Source of the DNA: Episyrphus balteatus
Taxonomy: Eukaryota > Arthropoda > Insecta > Diptera > Syrphidae
DNA: 64,000 nucleotides
Direction of reading: 5' to 3'
NCBI RefSeq assembly: GCF_945859705.1
Contig: NC_079137.1
Span: forward strand, 77,150,277 to 77,214,276
This document shows, piece after piece, positions 36,211-48,125 of this stretch. The notes below the pieces were generated by a model, which saw nothing but the letters and a program-made list of their open reading frames with translations, searched no databases and was not told the origin of the DNA. The position numbers and the translations under genes are program-made. The number at the start of each line of letters is the position of its first letter. Position 1 is the stretch's first letter.

Positions 36211-37700
36211 CCTTAAAAAGAAAATTGGCCTTAATTTATTGAAGTAGAGTGTAGATCTATTACAATCGAATCATCTGACACTTTGATTGGGTGTTCTTCA
36301 TCATTTATCTTGATCGATCATTCTCCCATTAAAATTGTACCTATAAGACGTAAATGTATGTAGGTAAGATATACCTTCTCAAAAATTCAAAATCAAAGCT
36401 CCCTTTTGATCTTATTAGATTTATTAAAAGACCTTCAAGAATTTTGAGAAAAGAAAAAATATAAAAAAATCAAAAATTAAATAAGTAAAAAAAACTATCT
36501 TAGACATGACTTGTTCAATGGTATTCGTATACAATTCTTTAGCTCGTTGATGGCGGTGGTGGTTAATGAAAAGTATCTAAGTATCCATAACCAGAGAATC
36601 GAGATGAATCAATTTGACACATGCTTATAGCAATCCGAGAGTACCTTGACCACCACAAAAAAAAAAAAAAAAAGTTGATTTACATTGAATTGGACTTAAA
36701 TCATGAACCCATCTATCTCAGGGGTGTATCTCGATTCCGATAGCCACGCACAACACAACCATCAACCATCACACACAAACAATGGCCATTAGAAACGATA
36801 TAAATTTTATGCTGCGTCATTTCATGAAGTCTATATAAGAGTCTCGCATTCGCCAGTTAGGAGGTATACGAGCACTCAACTCAAACTCGAAAGCATTCAG
36901 GGTCATTACTCAAAGGAGTAATTGAATGTGTTTTCACTTATGTTGCGCTGAAGCCATAGCAAATGGCCATCTCTCGTCACTCCTTATACCCCAATACCCT
37001 AGCTCCCCTTTCCCCCTTAAATGCTCCATGAGAATGAATTCGCTATGGATGATGATGCGGTGGCTATATGGAATAGAAGTTGGGAGGCAGTGATGGAGAA
37101 GGAAGCCAGCTTAGTTGGCGGCAAAACTGAGAACAAGTTAAAGAAAACAAAAAAAAAACAAAAAAAGCAGGAAAAAAATCGTGAACTTGACCAACAATAC
37201 CAATTGGTGTTTGGAGAATTGAATTGTTGCCTATTGTTGGATTATTGCTACTCTCGGACCAACGATAGATATAATGGTGTAACGACTTGAGTAGAGAGGT
37301 TTTTAAAAAATTTGTAAACATGATTGCTGATGTGGTCAGTGGTGAATGGGGTTGGAGCGAGGCTTATGGGAAAACCAGCTCATTCAAAGGAATACGAAAT
37401 GGTGCGGGTTTTGATGTAGGTATCGGGTAGCAAATTTACCCACTTTTGTTTATTTGAGTTGAATGAGAACTCTGATGGAATTTAAGGTAACACCTATTCG
37501 TGAAAAACATATTAAAACTTCAAATTTTGACTCAAAGATGGAAGTCAAGACCAAAAACGAGAATTCGTGAATTCTGTCTGAACCTATTTGCAAACTTGAG
37601 CATACTTTTGGCTTAAAATGTTTATAGTGGACAGAAAAAAACAGCACTTTATTATCATTAACAATAAGCCTATTTACCTATGTCAAAAGTGATTCCTATT
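36211..37700. other. unique island with a possible TATA element
   Basis: TATATAAGA at 36832 is followed by GCCAGTT (A at 36855) and a leader-like AGCACTCAACTCAAACTCGA (36871). The TATA-to-initiator spacing of about 23 bp is shorter than the usual 30, so the promoter reading is weak. Overlapping small frames at 37021-37321 have no known domain. Confidence 0.3.
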
Positions 37701-39060
37701 TGTATTTACAATTGTTTTTGTTGACAAAATCCGAAAAACCCAAACTTGGGAAACCTTAATTGAGAATAGTCTTAAATTCAGCATCACAAAATATCGAAAC
37801 CTAAAGATATAGATTTTCTTCATTGTAATGTCTTAGAATTTATGTGTTTGCGTTTCTTTTGGTGCTTCCAGGACTTTGTGAAAGAAGTGGGTACAAAATT
37901 TTAGATGGTAATAGAAAGGGTTTTTGCGTTTTTAATTTTCAAGATGTTAGATATTTAATATTTGAAGGGTTTTTGAGAATTTTTACGGATTCCTATTTTT
38001 AGGTTTGTTTAAGAATTCGGTTCTCGAAATTATGGGTTTTCTGAATATCAGGTTTTTGAAAAAGGGTATTAATGAATTTAGAGTTTTCAGTTTTTTTTTT
38101 CTATTTTGGATTTGCTAAATTTTGGATTTTTCATTTTGAATTAAAAAATTCGGTCTACCTTCTAACTATAAAAGGGTTTTTGATTTTTTGAGGTGTAAAC
38201 TTTTAAAAAATTTGTTCTTTTTTTTATTATTCAAAATTATAAGCGGTTTATCTTTGAAATATCTTGATAAAATTGATTGATTTTTTTTTTTTTTTTCAAT
38301 TATTTGGATTTCGATTCCGGGTTTTTAATTAAGTTAGTCAAAATTTTGAGCTTTTGAAATTTTAAAATGATTGAGGTATGGGAAATTTGTTTTTTTTTTT
38401 TTCGTTCCTAATGTTTTGGGATGAGGGTTTTTGAGTTGTTGAGTTTTCTCAGTACAGAATTATGGGTCTTTAAAATTACGTTTTTTTTTAATCAATTTTC
38501 TGGTTTTAGAGGTTTTGTGTTTCCTGGATTCTGAGATTTTAGGATATTGAGATATTTTCGAATCTTTTTTTTTTTATTTTATGGTTTCAGATTGTAATGG
38601 CAGGTTGAAGATGCTGTGGATTCCGGAACTTTGGAATTTAAAATATTGGAATTATTTATCTTAGACATTTGTAATTGCACATTTTGAGATATTGAAAATT
38701 TTCAAAATTTTTGTTTGAATACTTTTTCGGGAATTCATGTCAAAATTATAATTTTTTTTTACGCTGGGTTTTCCAAATTGAGTGTTTTTGAAGAATTAAG
38801 GATTTTGTGTACCTATCTTTATGTAATATTTGTTTTTTTCGCAATTCCAGTATTTACGAACTTTTGTGGGGATTCTTCAAATCTGAGTTTTCAAAGATAA
38901 ATGTTTGAATTTTTAAGGGTCTTACAAATGTTGGTGTTTCGAATTTTTAGTACTTTAAACTTTCTTAATTGGGTTTTTCAGAGTTTTTCGTTTTGGAATT
39001 TCTGAATTTTTGTGACTCAAGTTTTAGAGAATTTGAGTTTCTCAAAAACATTTAAAAAAG
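37701..39060 (-). repeat. degenerate low-complexity TTTTTGAGGATTTT-type repeat
   Basis: The plus strand is T- and G-rich with recurring GGTTTTTGA, GAATTTTT, GGGTTTTT and TTTTGGATTTT words at 10-25 bp intervals. Read on the minus strand it resembles the CCAAAA tract at 16.6-18.3 kb. No exact unit survives. Confidence 0.5.
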
Positions 39061-40077
39061 ATCTATTTTCTGTGATTAAAGTATAAATTTCATGCATTTT
39101 CATCGTCTTGTCATGCTCATTAAAAATGATTTAGTGGGAAGTTTAGATCAACATCTTGACATTTTAAATTAAACTTAAATTAATTTTTCTACTCTTCATT
39201 ACTTTAAACGAACAAACCTTTTAGCTGGTAATTAAACAAAACCGAAAAAAAAACTAAAATTAGCAAACAATTTCAGAACTACCAATCCCGTTTTTTTGGG
39301 TAAGAAGAAGAAATCCATAAAACCCACCGTTGTTCGTGTGTTTGTATATGATTTCGACCGAAGAACATTAAATTCCCGTATATACCTACTATATAATTGT
39401 TTCGAGGCAAATTAGTCAATTAAGCCAAATTACAGTATAACTAGAATGCAGTTAATTAAATTATGTTTCCGAGACTGAATTCATTCAGTCGTTTTGTCGT
39501 TTTGTTGTTGCTTGTATATTCGCGAGCGAGCGTCTTATGGTAGCTAAGCACTGTAACTATAATATTCCTTGGCATTTGTGTTATGGTAGTTAAATTGAAG
39601 GTGGTTGGTGGGTTTATAGACATTTTCTGCACCTCTGCCTGCATTATACCTCCAGAGCTAAGTTAGCTTGTTGTTGTTGTTGTTGTTGCAAAGAAGAGTG
39701 AGAGCTCTTTATAGTGAATGCAGGTATTTCAGCTTACTTATGCAAGGAGAGTGAATAGTTTAGTGGCAGATTGTGGTTTTGGCAAAATTGTGTGTTGATT
39801 TTACTCAAGCTTAGCTCTCTTAATTGGTTTCTTGTAATTTACAAGTTTAATGTTTGCACCAGTCAAGTCTGTGTATAGGTAGGTATGTAAAGATGCAATT
39901 ATGTAGTTTGAGTGGAAAAAACATAAACTACTCTAAACCACAAGTTATGGCACTTTTGGACCTGTGATTGAAGGCCGGTTGTATACTTTAAAGCTTGAGG
40001 CAGTCTTCGCAAAAAAACTTGTGGCAAAAATTCCAAAAACAAATCACATATATTGGTTGAAAATTGTCAGCATATAG
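39061..40077. other. apparently unique sequence, no gene recognised
   Basis: A GTT microsatellite lies near 39670-39689. No other feature is visible. Confidence 0.4.
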
Positions 40078-40597
40078 AAAAAAAGTAGTTGTCTCGGTTT
40101 GAGGACTATAATTTTACGTGATAACGTCATAAGAAAACAGGTTGTGTGCTTTTGTTAACATATTACTTCCATCACCCAAAAATCCATTTTTTTTTATATA
40201 CCTATATAATAAATTTTATACCATCTGAAAGCCTATTATTTCAGCTCAAAATATTTATATCGATCATGTCTGTGCGACATCTACAAAAAAAGCTAGAATA
40301 TTTTGCACCCAATCAGTTTTCATCAAAAAAAGCAAAAATATCAATCTTTTTTTTACTTTCTAACGCCATTAAATTAATTTTTTTCTATCACAACCTATAT
40401 TAAATTTTATATCATAAAAAAGCTTATTATTTCACCTTTCATATGACGTATCAATCATATTTCTACCATGCCTACAAAAAAAGTAAGATTTTTTTAAAGC
40501 CAACTATGTCGAAATTTCAAACTGAGAATAAGGTACTTCCTACACTTTTGGCTGGTCATCGGCAACAGATCTCCACAGGTGTTTTGAGGTATTTTAT
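40078..40597 (-). repeat. interspersed repeat family A, copy 3 (inverted, truncated)
   Basis: The family's 3' end words, GTTGTCTCGGTTTGAGGAC, TTTACGTGATAACGTCAT and GGTTGTGTGCTTTTGTTAAC, open this copy on the plus strand, so it lies on the minus strand. It runs back through the GGCATGGTAGAAAT block (inverse) to CACCTGTGGAGATC (inverse, 40570) and stops there, missing the family's 5' half. Confidence 0.75.
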
Positions 40598-41772
40598 CAG
40601 AGACTGCAAAGTCATACCAATTCTGAAATGGTGTCCGTCTTGAATATAAGAAACCATGTTCGGAGATTAAGAAGAACCAAGCCTCATGAGCTTATGGTCT
40701 AAAAAAACATGGGAAAGTATTAAAAGTATTAAAAATGAAAAGTAACACCATAAGTGCTTCATATTAACCTGTTTAACTATTTTTTTACCATCACATCTGT
40801 TAAAATTCAACTCACAAACTCGTGCTAACCTGACGTATTCTTATACAGTTATTCCATTTCTTAGATAAACATCACTTTTTGGCTTCATATTTCATCGACC
40901 TCGCTCAAGTAAAAAAAAATAAATATGAATACCAATTCATTTAGCAGCACCCATCTAAGTTTCACTCAAAACACGTGCATAGTTTTTCAAAAAGACACAC
41001 CTGTTAACTGTTTTTCATCATGATTTCATGAACACAAACACCACAAACAAGAAGAGAAAAAAAAAAACGACAAGAGTATCCAATGTCTAGATATGCCACC
41101 ATTCTGGCCACCCATGATCTGATTGTAATCCTTTTTTACCATTTAACACTCATTTAATGCTTCCACCAAACTTATATAGCATCCATAGTATTTACTCAAG
41201 TTGTTTTGAGTCTTCTTTTTTTGGTCGTCTAACAAAAATTAAACAAGTGGTTAACAGTGACTCCTGTGGCCCTCTGCAATTCTACACACTTATTTCTCGA
41301 AATGAATACATTTTAATGAAAAAAAAAACACAACTAATTCTCACTTTGGCTCTTTATGCAAAGACACCTTTTTTGGGATGTTATATAGCGGTTGGTTGGT
41401 CATACAGCGCGATCTTCTCTTTTTAAAGGTACAAAGTATCTAATCACGGGTGTAAACATGTGGCTTTTTGACATTTTTTCTTGGTATAAACTTTAACTTA
41501 CACATCTTCCTAATGAAATATATACACTTGGTGTTTTTTTATACGAGTAGTAAAAGGTGTAAGAACTTTAGACTCCAATAATTTAGAACTTGAGGATTTG
41601 ATCAAAATTGAAGTAAATTTGATTGAATTGGAAAAACGGAAGGTATTGTTGACTTTTAAAGTGATAACGTCTTATAAATCGATGAACCATGGCAAACTTC
41701 CACGAAAAAGTGACGCCATTTTTTCCCGTTCCACCTGAACTTTTTAGCAGTTCGGCATAAAAATAAACTATT
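40598..41772. other. apparently unique sequence, no gene recognised
   Basis: Mixed composition. The 89-codon frame at 41157-41426 has no domain I recognise. No repeat is seen. Confidence 0.4.
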
Positions 41773-42035
41773 ATGCCGACTTTTCACGAGTCGATTTTTG
41801 CCGTGCGTTTAAGCTTTCGACTCGTGTGAACGTAAGCCGTAGATGACTAAGGTCCATTTTCTTCACTCGGAGTTGAACAAAACTTGAGAATTTTTATATT
41901 AAAAATTCTCGAGTTATGTTCAACTCCGAGTGAAGAAAATGGACCTAAAGTGACAATCTCCATAGAAAATCCTAGTCGACTTTAGTCGTGCGACATTATA
42001 GTGCGGCGAAAAACAACCCGTAAAAAGTCGGCATT
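41773..42035. mobile_element. nested inverted-repeat (MITE-like) element
   Basis: An inner, nearly perfect hairpin has arms of about 47 bp at 41850-41896 and 41901-41946, beginning AGGTCCATTTTCTTCACTCG and ending in the inverse. Outside it, diverged arms begin ATGCCGACTTTT (41773) and end AAAAAGTCGGCAT (42023-42034). There is no coding capacity. The very well matched inner arms suggest either recent gene conversion or selection on the hairpin. Confidence 0.8.
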
Positions 42036-42390
42036 AGGGATACAAAAATCTTCTATAAGGATTTTGAAAAATTCAATCACTTAATAGGGTAAATAGGGGT
42101 AAAACAAACTTGCAAAAGGTGCCTATTTTCTAAACGCGACGTTGCAGAAAGTGGAAACTTTTTTTAATCGATAGATAAATTTAACAAAGTGGTGATTAAA
42201 GGTAGGGGACATTTTTTATGACAATTTCAAAAATGCCATTAAAAAAATAATGAAAAAAAAAATTAGGGGTCTAATAAGGATTTTTTTTAAGTCTCTGCCT
42301 TTTTTTGGGGTATTTTTGTGTGTGTTTTTATGTTTAGCAATTTTTTGGAGCTTTCAATATTATTCTTTAAGTCTGAGATTTTTTATAAGC
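42036..42390. other. AT-rich sequence, no feature seen
   Basis: A GGGTAAATAGGGGTAAAACA word at 42088 recalls the termini of the 18.3-kb and 28.6-kb elements, but no matching inverted end was found. Confidence 0.3.
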
Positions 42391-43362
42391 CATGCGCATG
42401 CATGTGCAAAAAATTGGTATATTTTAAAATGATTTTTGACTAACGTTAAAAACTATTTTTTTTTGTCCCAAGTGTTTTGACCGTTTTTAACGGTTTTTTA
42501 TTTTTATCTTTTTTTCTTCAACAGATACATGAATGAAATTAAATTTATATTGTAGATAGATAAAAGGTAATAGATAATATATTTGTGCAAAATTTGAATC
42601 AATTTCGTATTCACAATTTTGAGATAACGGTAAAATAAAGTTTAATTTTATTGAACATGCTGATTATACACATAACGGTACATTTACTACAAGCTATTTA
42701 TTCTTATATTGAAAAACTTCAAAAATACTTAAAAATACATGTGGAGATTTGCCCACCAGTGTGGGAAATACCGTAATCTCTGTTTGTAATTTCGACATAG
42801 TTGGCTGTAAAAAATTCTTACTTTTTTTGTAGGCATCGTAGAAATTTGATTGAAGTTTCATATAAAAGGTAAAATAATAAGCTTTCAGATGATGTACAAT
42901 TTATTATAGGTTGTCATATAAAAAATAGATTGAATGGTGTTTGAAGAAAAAAAAGTTTGATTTTTTTTACTTTTTTTCATGAAAAATGATTGTTTCTAAT
43001 TGATTATTTGTATAACTTTTACGTATTGTAAAAATTTAAGTTTTGCTTTATTCTTTAGAAGAAATATGAAACTTTTAAAGGTGACATTTTTTGTAAGCTT
43101 TTCATATAAAAACAATGAAATAATGAAAAAAGAAAGTGAAGGTATTTTTTAGCTTTTCTTGTAAATTATGATTGGATTCAAAAAGTTATTCAGTTTTTCA
43201 GTAAGCTTGATTACTTAACTATAAGATTTATTTTTTTTTCATGCCTATGTATTTTGACAAGAAAGTTGACAAATAATTTTTAGATCATTTTTTTTTTAAC
43301 AAAAGCACACGATCGGTATCATCCTTTAACCGACTTAACAGACAACCACTTTTTTTTCTAAA
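42391..43362 (+). repeat. interspersed repeat family A, copy 4
   Basis: Shares CATGTGCAAAAA at the left, then GTTTTTAACGGTTTTTTATT, CACATAACGGTA and TTGTAGGCATCGTAGAAAT blocks, and ends ACAAAAGCACAC ... CGACTTAACAGACAACCACT plus a T run. Parallel to copies 1 and 2. Part of the ACGTTATCACGT segment is lost. Confidence 0.75.
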
Positions 43363-45544
43363 AAAAGCATTTTTGTATCAAAATAATTTGTTTTTAAGAC
43401 TGAGTCTTCATCTTTAATTTGCCTCTATCTAATTTGTGTTACGTACAGTAAATTTTTCGACTTAATCAATTATTTTTGTTAAAAATTACAATTTAGCACC
43501 AAATTTGACAAAATTTTGGTACGTAGTGTTGTTTATCTTTGTCAACCTTAATAATCAAAACAAAGATCACTTCAATCGGATATGTTATTCCAAAGTTATT
43601 CGAGAACAAACATTGAAAGTTTTTATTTTTTCCATCAGAAATTAAATTTGTGTCAAAATAACGCGTTTTTATGACTCATTCGTGATCTTCAATTTGCCTT
43701 TATCCGATTTATCCTATATTAGATCACAAAAATCAGCCTTTTGAGCGAAAGATCGCATCAAATTAGGAGACTCAGGAGACCTGGTTAAAATGATTTGTCA
43801 TTATTTTGATGAATATCCTTTTTTTTCTAGAACCATGGTAAAAAAATTGTTTATCTTTTCATAAGAAGAAAAAAAAATATAGCACGATCACATTCTAAAA
43901 CAGGGTTTTTGAACCTTTTTTAAAACATTTATGTCCCCAACGAAATCAGGAGGATAGATTCATGTTAACATGGTGCATATGGGTTAGGCTACATATAAAA
44001 AGGGTGAGGCTTTTTTGTGGATATGACACATTCTGTTTACAATAATTTTTTTTGGTGTTGGAGAAACATGATCAATCATTAATCACATTTTGATCAATCA
44101 CAGTTTTCTTGACTTTTTTTTCCATAGTTTCCGACTTGTCACCTGTCTGAAATGTCGTATGCGCACAACCGGTCAATGATATTAATCATGTCATGTCTCA
44201 CAAACAACAAGGTGAATCATGAAACATGAATATTTGACGCATATCTACGCATCGTTGATGATGATGTTTTGTGTTGTTTTTGTGTTTGTTTTATGATTAG
44301 CGCATGTCAAAAAAGTAACAAAACAACAGAAAGTTGACCCCACAGCGTGTTGAGTCATAAAAAAATGATGTAAAAATGTAGATCTAATACCTTTTTTGAC
44401 TTTATTACAACACATTGTTTTATAATTACAACACCGACTGATGACGAGGAGGAGGCAGCATGGTGTAGTGGATGACACGCTCCAAGGAAAAAAGATTCAC
44501 TTGGGTCGTAAAAAGAAAACGAAATAAAAACGGGTTATGGTTATGACTTGAACTGAAAGCTGTGATGAATATGTTTGGAATGAGACTTTATTGGTTTGGG
44601 TTGGTTCGAGTGGTCTATTAGTTTTTGACCCAAATCCGACTGATCACGTTTTAAGATTTTTTTTAATGTTTAAAATATTTAAGTTATTTTAAGTCAACAG
44701 GCAACATATGGAAAGTAAAAAGTCAAAATAATATTGAGCAAATTCGGCGAATCTAGGAAGGACATCAGGTCCTTGATTAACGCCAATAGGTCAAAGTGGA
44801 CCTAAAAGTGGTTTTGACTGTTAATAAGGTGAAAACGATGCATATTCTATCATTGAGAAGAGTGGTTCGTCGACTCGGGCAGAACATCAAGACGAGTTTT
44901 GAAGAAATCTAGTACTTTTGTATTCAGAAAAATTACAAACAAAAATTTTTAATATAAAATCTATGAGAATAACCTTTTCTACAAAATAAAACAAAAAAAT
45001 CCATTCTGCGACAGAAGCCGAGAAAATCACAAAAATGCATTTTTCAAAATGGCGGCCTATGAACGTCGAAAAAAAAGTTCGACGAGTTTTAGTATAGGTA
45101 CAACCCCGATGAGCAACATGGCAGAGAAGACCCTTGCATTTTGGCGTGCTCGAATGAATAACAACCTCAACCAACTTGATGTTAGCAACAGGAGCCAGCT
45201 AGCAAGGGATAGAGGGCGCTGCTGGCGAGGTTTGTTGGTCGAGGGCAAGATCAACTCTTCAGTAGATTAACTAAGTTTTGTCAAATTCTCTTATTGTAAT
45301 GATCCCGTCTTCCCAATATTTCCAAGAAAAATTCCTGAAAGTAGGAACGTGTGAAGGAAATTAACATTCCTATACTCAACAATCTGATTTCTTAAGGCTT
45401 ATGGCATTCTAAAAAAAAACTTCACAGGTAACTTGTTATATTTTCAGGACTAATTTTAAAAAGTTTTAAGCATTCTATTGAAATTATAGAAGAATGGGTT
45501 TCAACATCAAGTATTGCAAAGATGAGGGTTATATTATGTATTTA
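43363..45544. other. apparently unique island, no gene recognised
   Basis: Mixed composition. A 73-codon plus-strand frame at 45049-45270 opens in an excellent fly start context (CAAAATGG) but encodes no known domain. It includes the word TAGAGGGCGCTG, which also occurs in the dispersed repeats at 45.6 and 47.9 kb, so a repeat origin is as likely as a gene. Confidence 0.35.
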
Positions 45545-45690
45545 ACTGAATTTTATGTTTGTAGGCATGTATGTTCCCTCATAACTTCTAAACTACTATT
45601 CACAATTTTAAAGACGATGTACTATTAGAAGCGTTTTGTTCATCCCCTGATTATAGGTTATGTTAGTTTCCCTAATGCGCCCTCTAGCGA
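45545..45690 (-). repeat. dispersed GAGGGCGC repeat, inverted copy
   Basis: Read on the minus strand it contains CGCTAGAGGGCGC (45689), CATAACCTATAATC and TTAGAAGTTATGAGGGAAC, in the same order as the copy at 47950-48125. Identity is moderate and boundaries are uncertain. Confidence 0.55.
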
Positions 45691-47949
45691 CAAAAGCATG
45701 AACTACAAAATTAAAATATTTTAATTTCTACTTTTTCGGGGGAAAAAAAGAACTTAATGAATTTCAAAGTTAACTGATATCAAAATCTTCTTTCCAATAA
45801 GAGTCTCACAAAATCAACAAACAAAATACTAAAGATACAACATTTTAAAGACCTTTTGCCCTTCAAAACACAGTCGTAAGTAACATAACACATGTAAAAC
45901 AAGAGCGTCGAACTACCACGTCGCTAACCAATATATATAATTGCTTTTTTTCCAAAAGATATTAATGATCTCTGGGCTCACAAATGCCTTGCGGGGAAGA
46001 TTGTAATGAGCATTACATGGTGTAAAACAAACAAAAGTCAGTAGCGTATAAAGCCAGCATGGTATGAGTTGAGTTAAAAACGAGTATAGAAGAAGAAGAA
46101 ATAAGAAGAAGTTTTTTTTTTTTTTTTCATTCGTAACCAAATCGTTTCTGATTTCTTTCCGTTTAAAAAACCAACAAAAGTCCCGCCACCGTTGCTCCCA
46201 AATCAGAGATAGATAAACAAAAAGAAGTAATTACTTTTCATTAATTTTTGTATCTTTAAGAAGGTTTAATTCTAAAAGATTTTCTGTTTTTTTTTTTTTT
46301 TTTTTTTTTTTTTTGATTTTGTGGTTCAGGGACAAAACATTAAGATAGGAAACTCTGATGGTTCTAAGCCTTGAGATGGGTACTTAGATACTTTTTTGTT
46401 CGATTTTATTTTTTTTTTTTTTTTTTCAAACGCTTAGGCTCTTTTTTGACTTCTTTAAGAAGATTAGGTATTTGCGCGTTTTTCGATAAATATCTTTCGC
46501 TCTCTTCTCTGTACACGAAACACAGATAGATTCACCAAAATGGATTAGATTCACGCAAAGCTCCTGTGCCGAGATTTGTCGTCCTTTCTCGTAGATATTA
46601 GGCTCCTTCCCTATAACCTTCATTGGAAAATCTTCAAGATACATACCGCTGCTGGTGGTGGTTCTGTTTTGTGTGGTTAATTCAAGGCGACATCACAACA
46701 AACCCAAAATAAGAAATGAGTTAAAAAAAAACCACAAACAGAGAAAAAAAAGTAAAAAAGATACTTTTTTGTATGCTTTCAGAGATAGCGACTCAGAGAT
46801 CTACTATTTGTGTATCTTTTTGCCTTCCGTGCAAGTTGGTGGGCTTTAATTTCTTATCTGTCGATTCTTGGGGTTTATCTGAGCACCGACTGGCTTTGCA
46901 ACAAGTCGAATTACATAATTACATGTCACAAAAGATACCTCTTCCCTGCAACGTTTTTGTCGTAGTATCGTCTTCGGTTCGAATTGGTTTGGGGAGTTAA
47001 TGTCTTGTTGTCGCTTATGTTTGATTATCACAAAGAAAAACAAAAAAAAAAGCGGGACTAAAAGTCTGAAGAAGAGAGTTCGGTCAGGTTGCAATTAGCT
47101 ACGGTTGCGTTTTATGCTGGCTGAGCGGAGCCCCCCGGGGTTGCAGCGGATCCGCGGCATCTTGCCAATTAAATGCGCGCTGAACGCAACGCGGACGGAA
47201 TTTTCTTCAATGAATTTGTATCTTTTTCTGTGTGATGTATCGAGGGGAAAGGAGTGATAGAGATTACGAAGCGAGACATCTAGGGCAGTCAACGCAGTCA
47301 GTTTGTTCTTCATTTCTTCACAACACGGCGCAATCTTGTGTAATTGCTTACTTTTGTCCCAATCATGATGGTGGCAATTGTTTGTTTGTTTGACTCAGTG
47401 AGTGATAGGTGGCTAAAGCTCTCTATCAAGACAAGGCCAGGGGGGGTAGAGATAATTGTGTTTGTTTTATTTACCACATCAATGTCGTCGTAGTCGTTGT
47501 CAGTTGGGAGAGATATCAATCAAATTAGAGGCAACAGCACAACAGCGGTTGTAATGTGGGAGCTAATGGCGGCAGAATTGTCGTCTAATTGTTGGGTGAT
47601 TAATGCATTTTGGTATTGCAACGAGTGCGAGGAAATGGAGGCGGTTTGGTGTATTTCATGTAATTTTACACTCATTTCGAGTTACCATCATCATGAAGCA
47701 ATCAGAGGGGTATATAAGATAATGAACGAATTGACACGATTTTCATTTAGTTAGTACGTAGTTAACGGGTATTGGGAGCAAAACATGGTTTTTGGAAGAA
47801 CATGACTAATATCGATTTGTGGGTGTTGAGTAATTTTTGTTCGAATTATTTTGATATTTTGAAATTTTTGATTGAGTGAAAAAGAATATCACAAGACTAC
47901 TGATTTTACATTTAAGAAAAAAAAAATTAAAAATAGTTCCATGAATTTG
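45691..47949. other. apparently unique island
   Basis: Contains long T runs (46286-46314) and a GC-rich patch near 47130-47160. Many short overlapping frames exist with no known domain. A possible core promoter lies near its right end and is listed separately. Confidence 0.4.
47711..47750 (+). promoter_or_regulatory. candidate TATA plus initiator core promoter
   Basis: TATATAAG at 47711 is followed by TCATTT with its A at 47745. That initiator fits the fly TCAKTY consensus, at close to the usual TATA distance (TATAAG begins 32 bp upstream of the A). No downstream promoter element is evident. About 40 bp further, AAAACATGG (47785) is a good start context but opens only a 6-codon frame. The words are visible; transcription is inference. 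Confidence 0.25.
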
Positions 47950-48125
47950 CCTCTAGAGGGCGCTATTTTCAATTTATTGAGACGTCACATAGCCTATAAT
48001 TAGCGGACAAGCAAGACGCTTTTATCGATACCCTATTTGCCCTATTTGCGATAGATATTTTAGAAGTTATAATGGAACAAACTTGCGTATATTCAAATAT
48101 AACGGTTGAACACATAAGTTATTAA
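47950..48125 (+). repeat. dispersed GAGGGCGC repeat, direct copy
   Basis: CTCTAGAGGGCGC (47950), CATAGCCTATAATT (47988) and TTTTAGAAGTTATAATGGAA (48058) match the inverted copy at 45545-45690 in order. The two form an inverted pair about 2.3 kb apart. Confidence 0.55.

Noticed and set aside
42084..42110. Third TA-flanked element with GGG-rich end
   Set aside because: The word GGGTAAATAGGGGTAAAACA recalls the other two elements, but no inverted partner was found within several kilobases.
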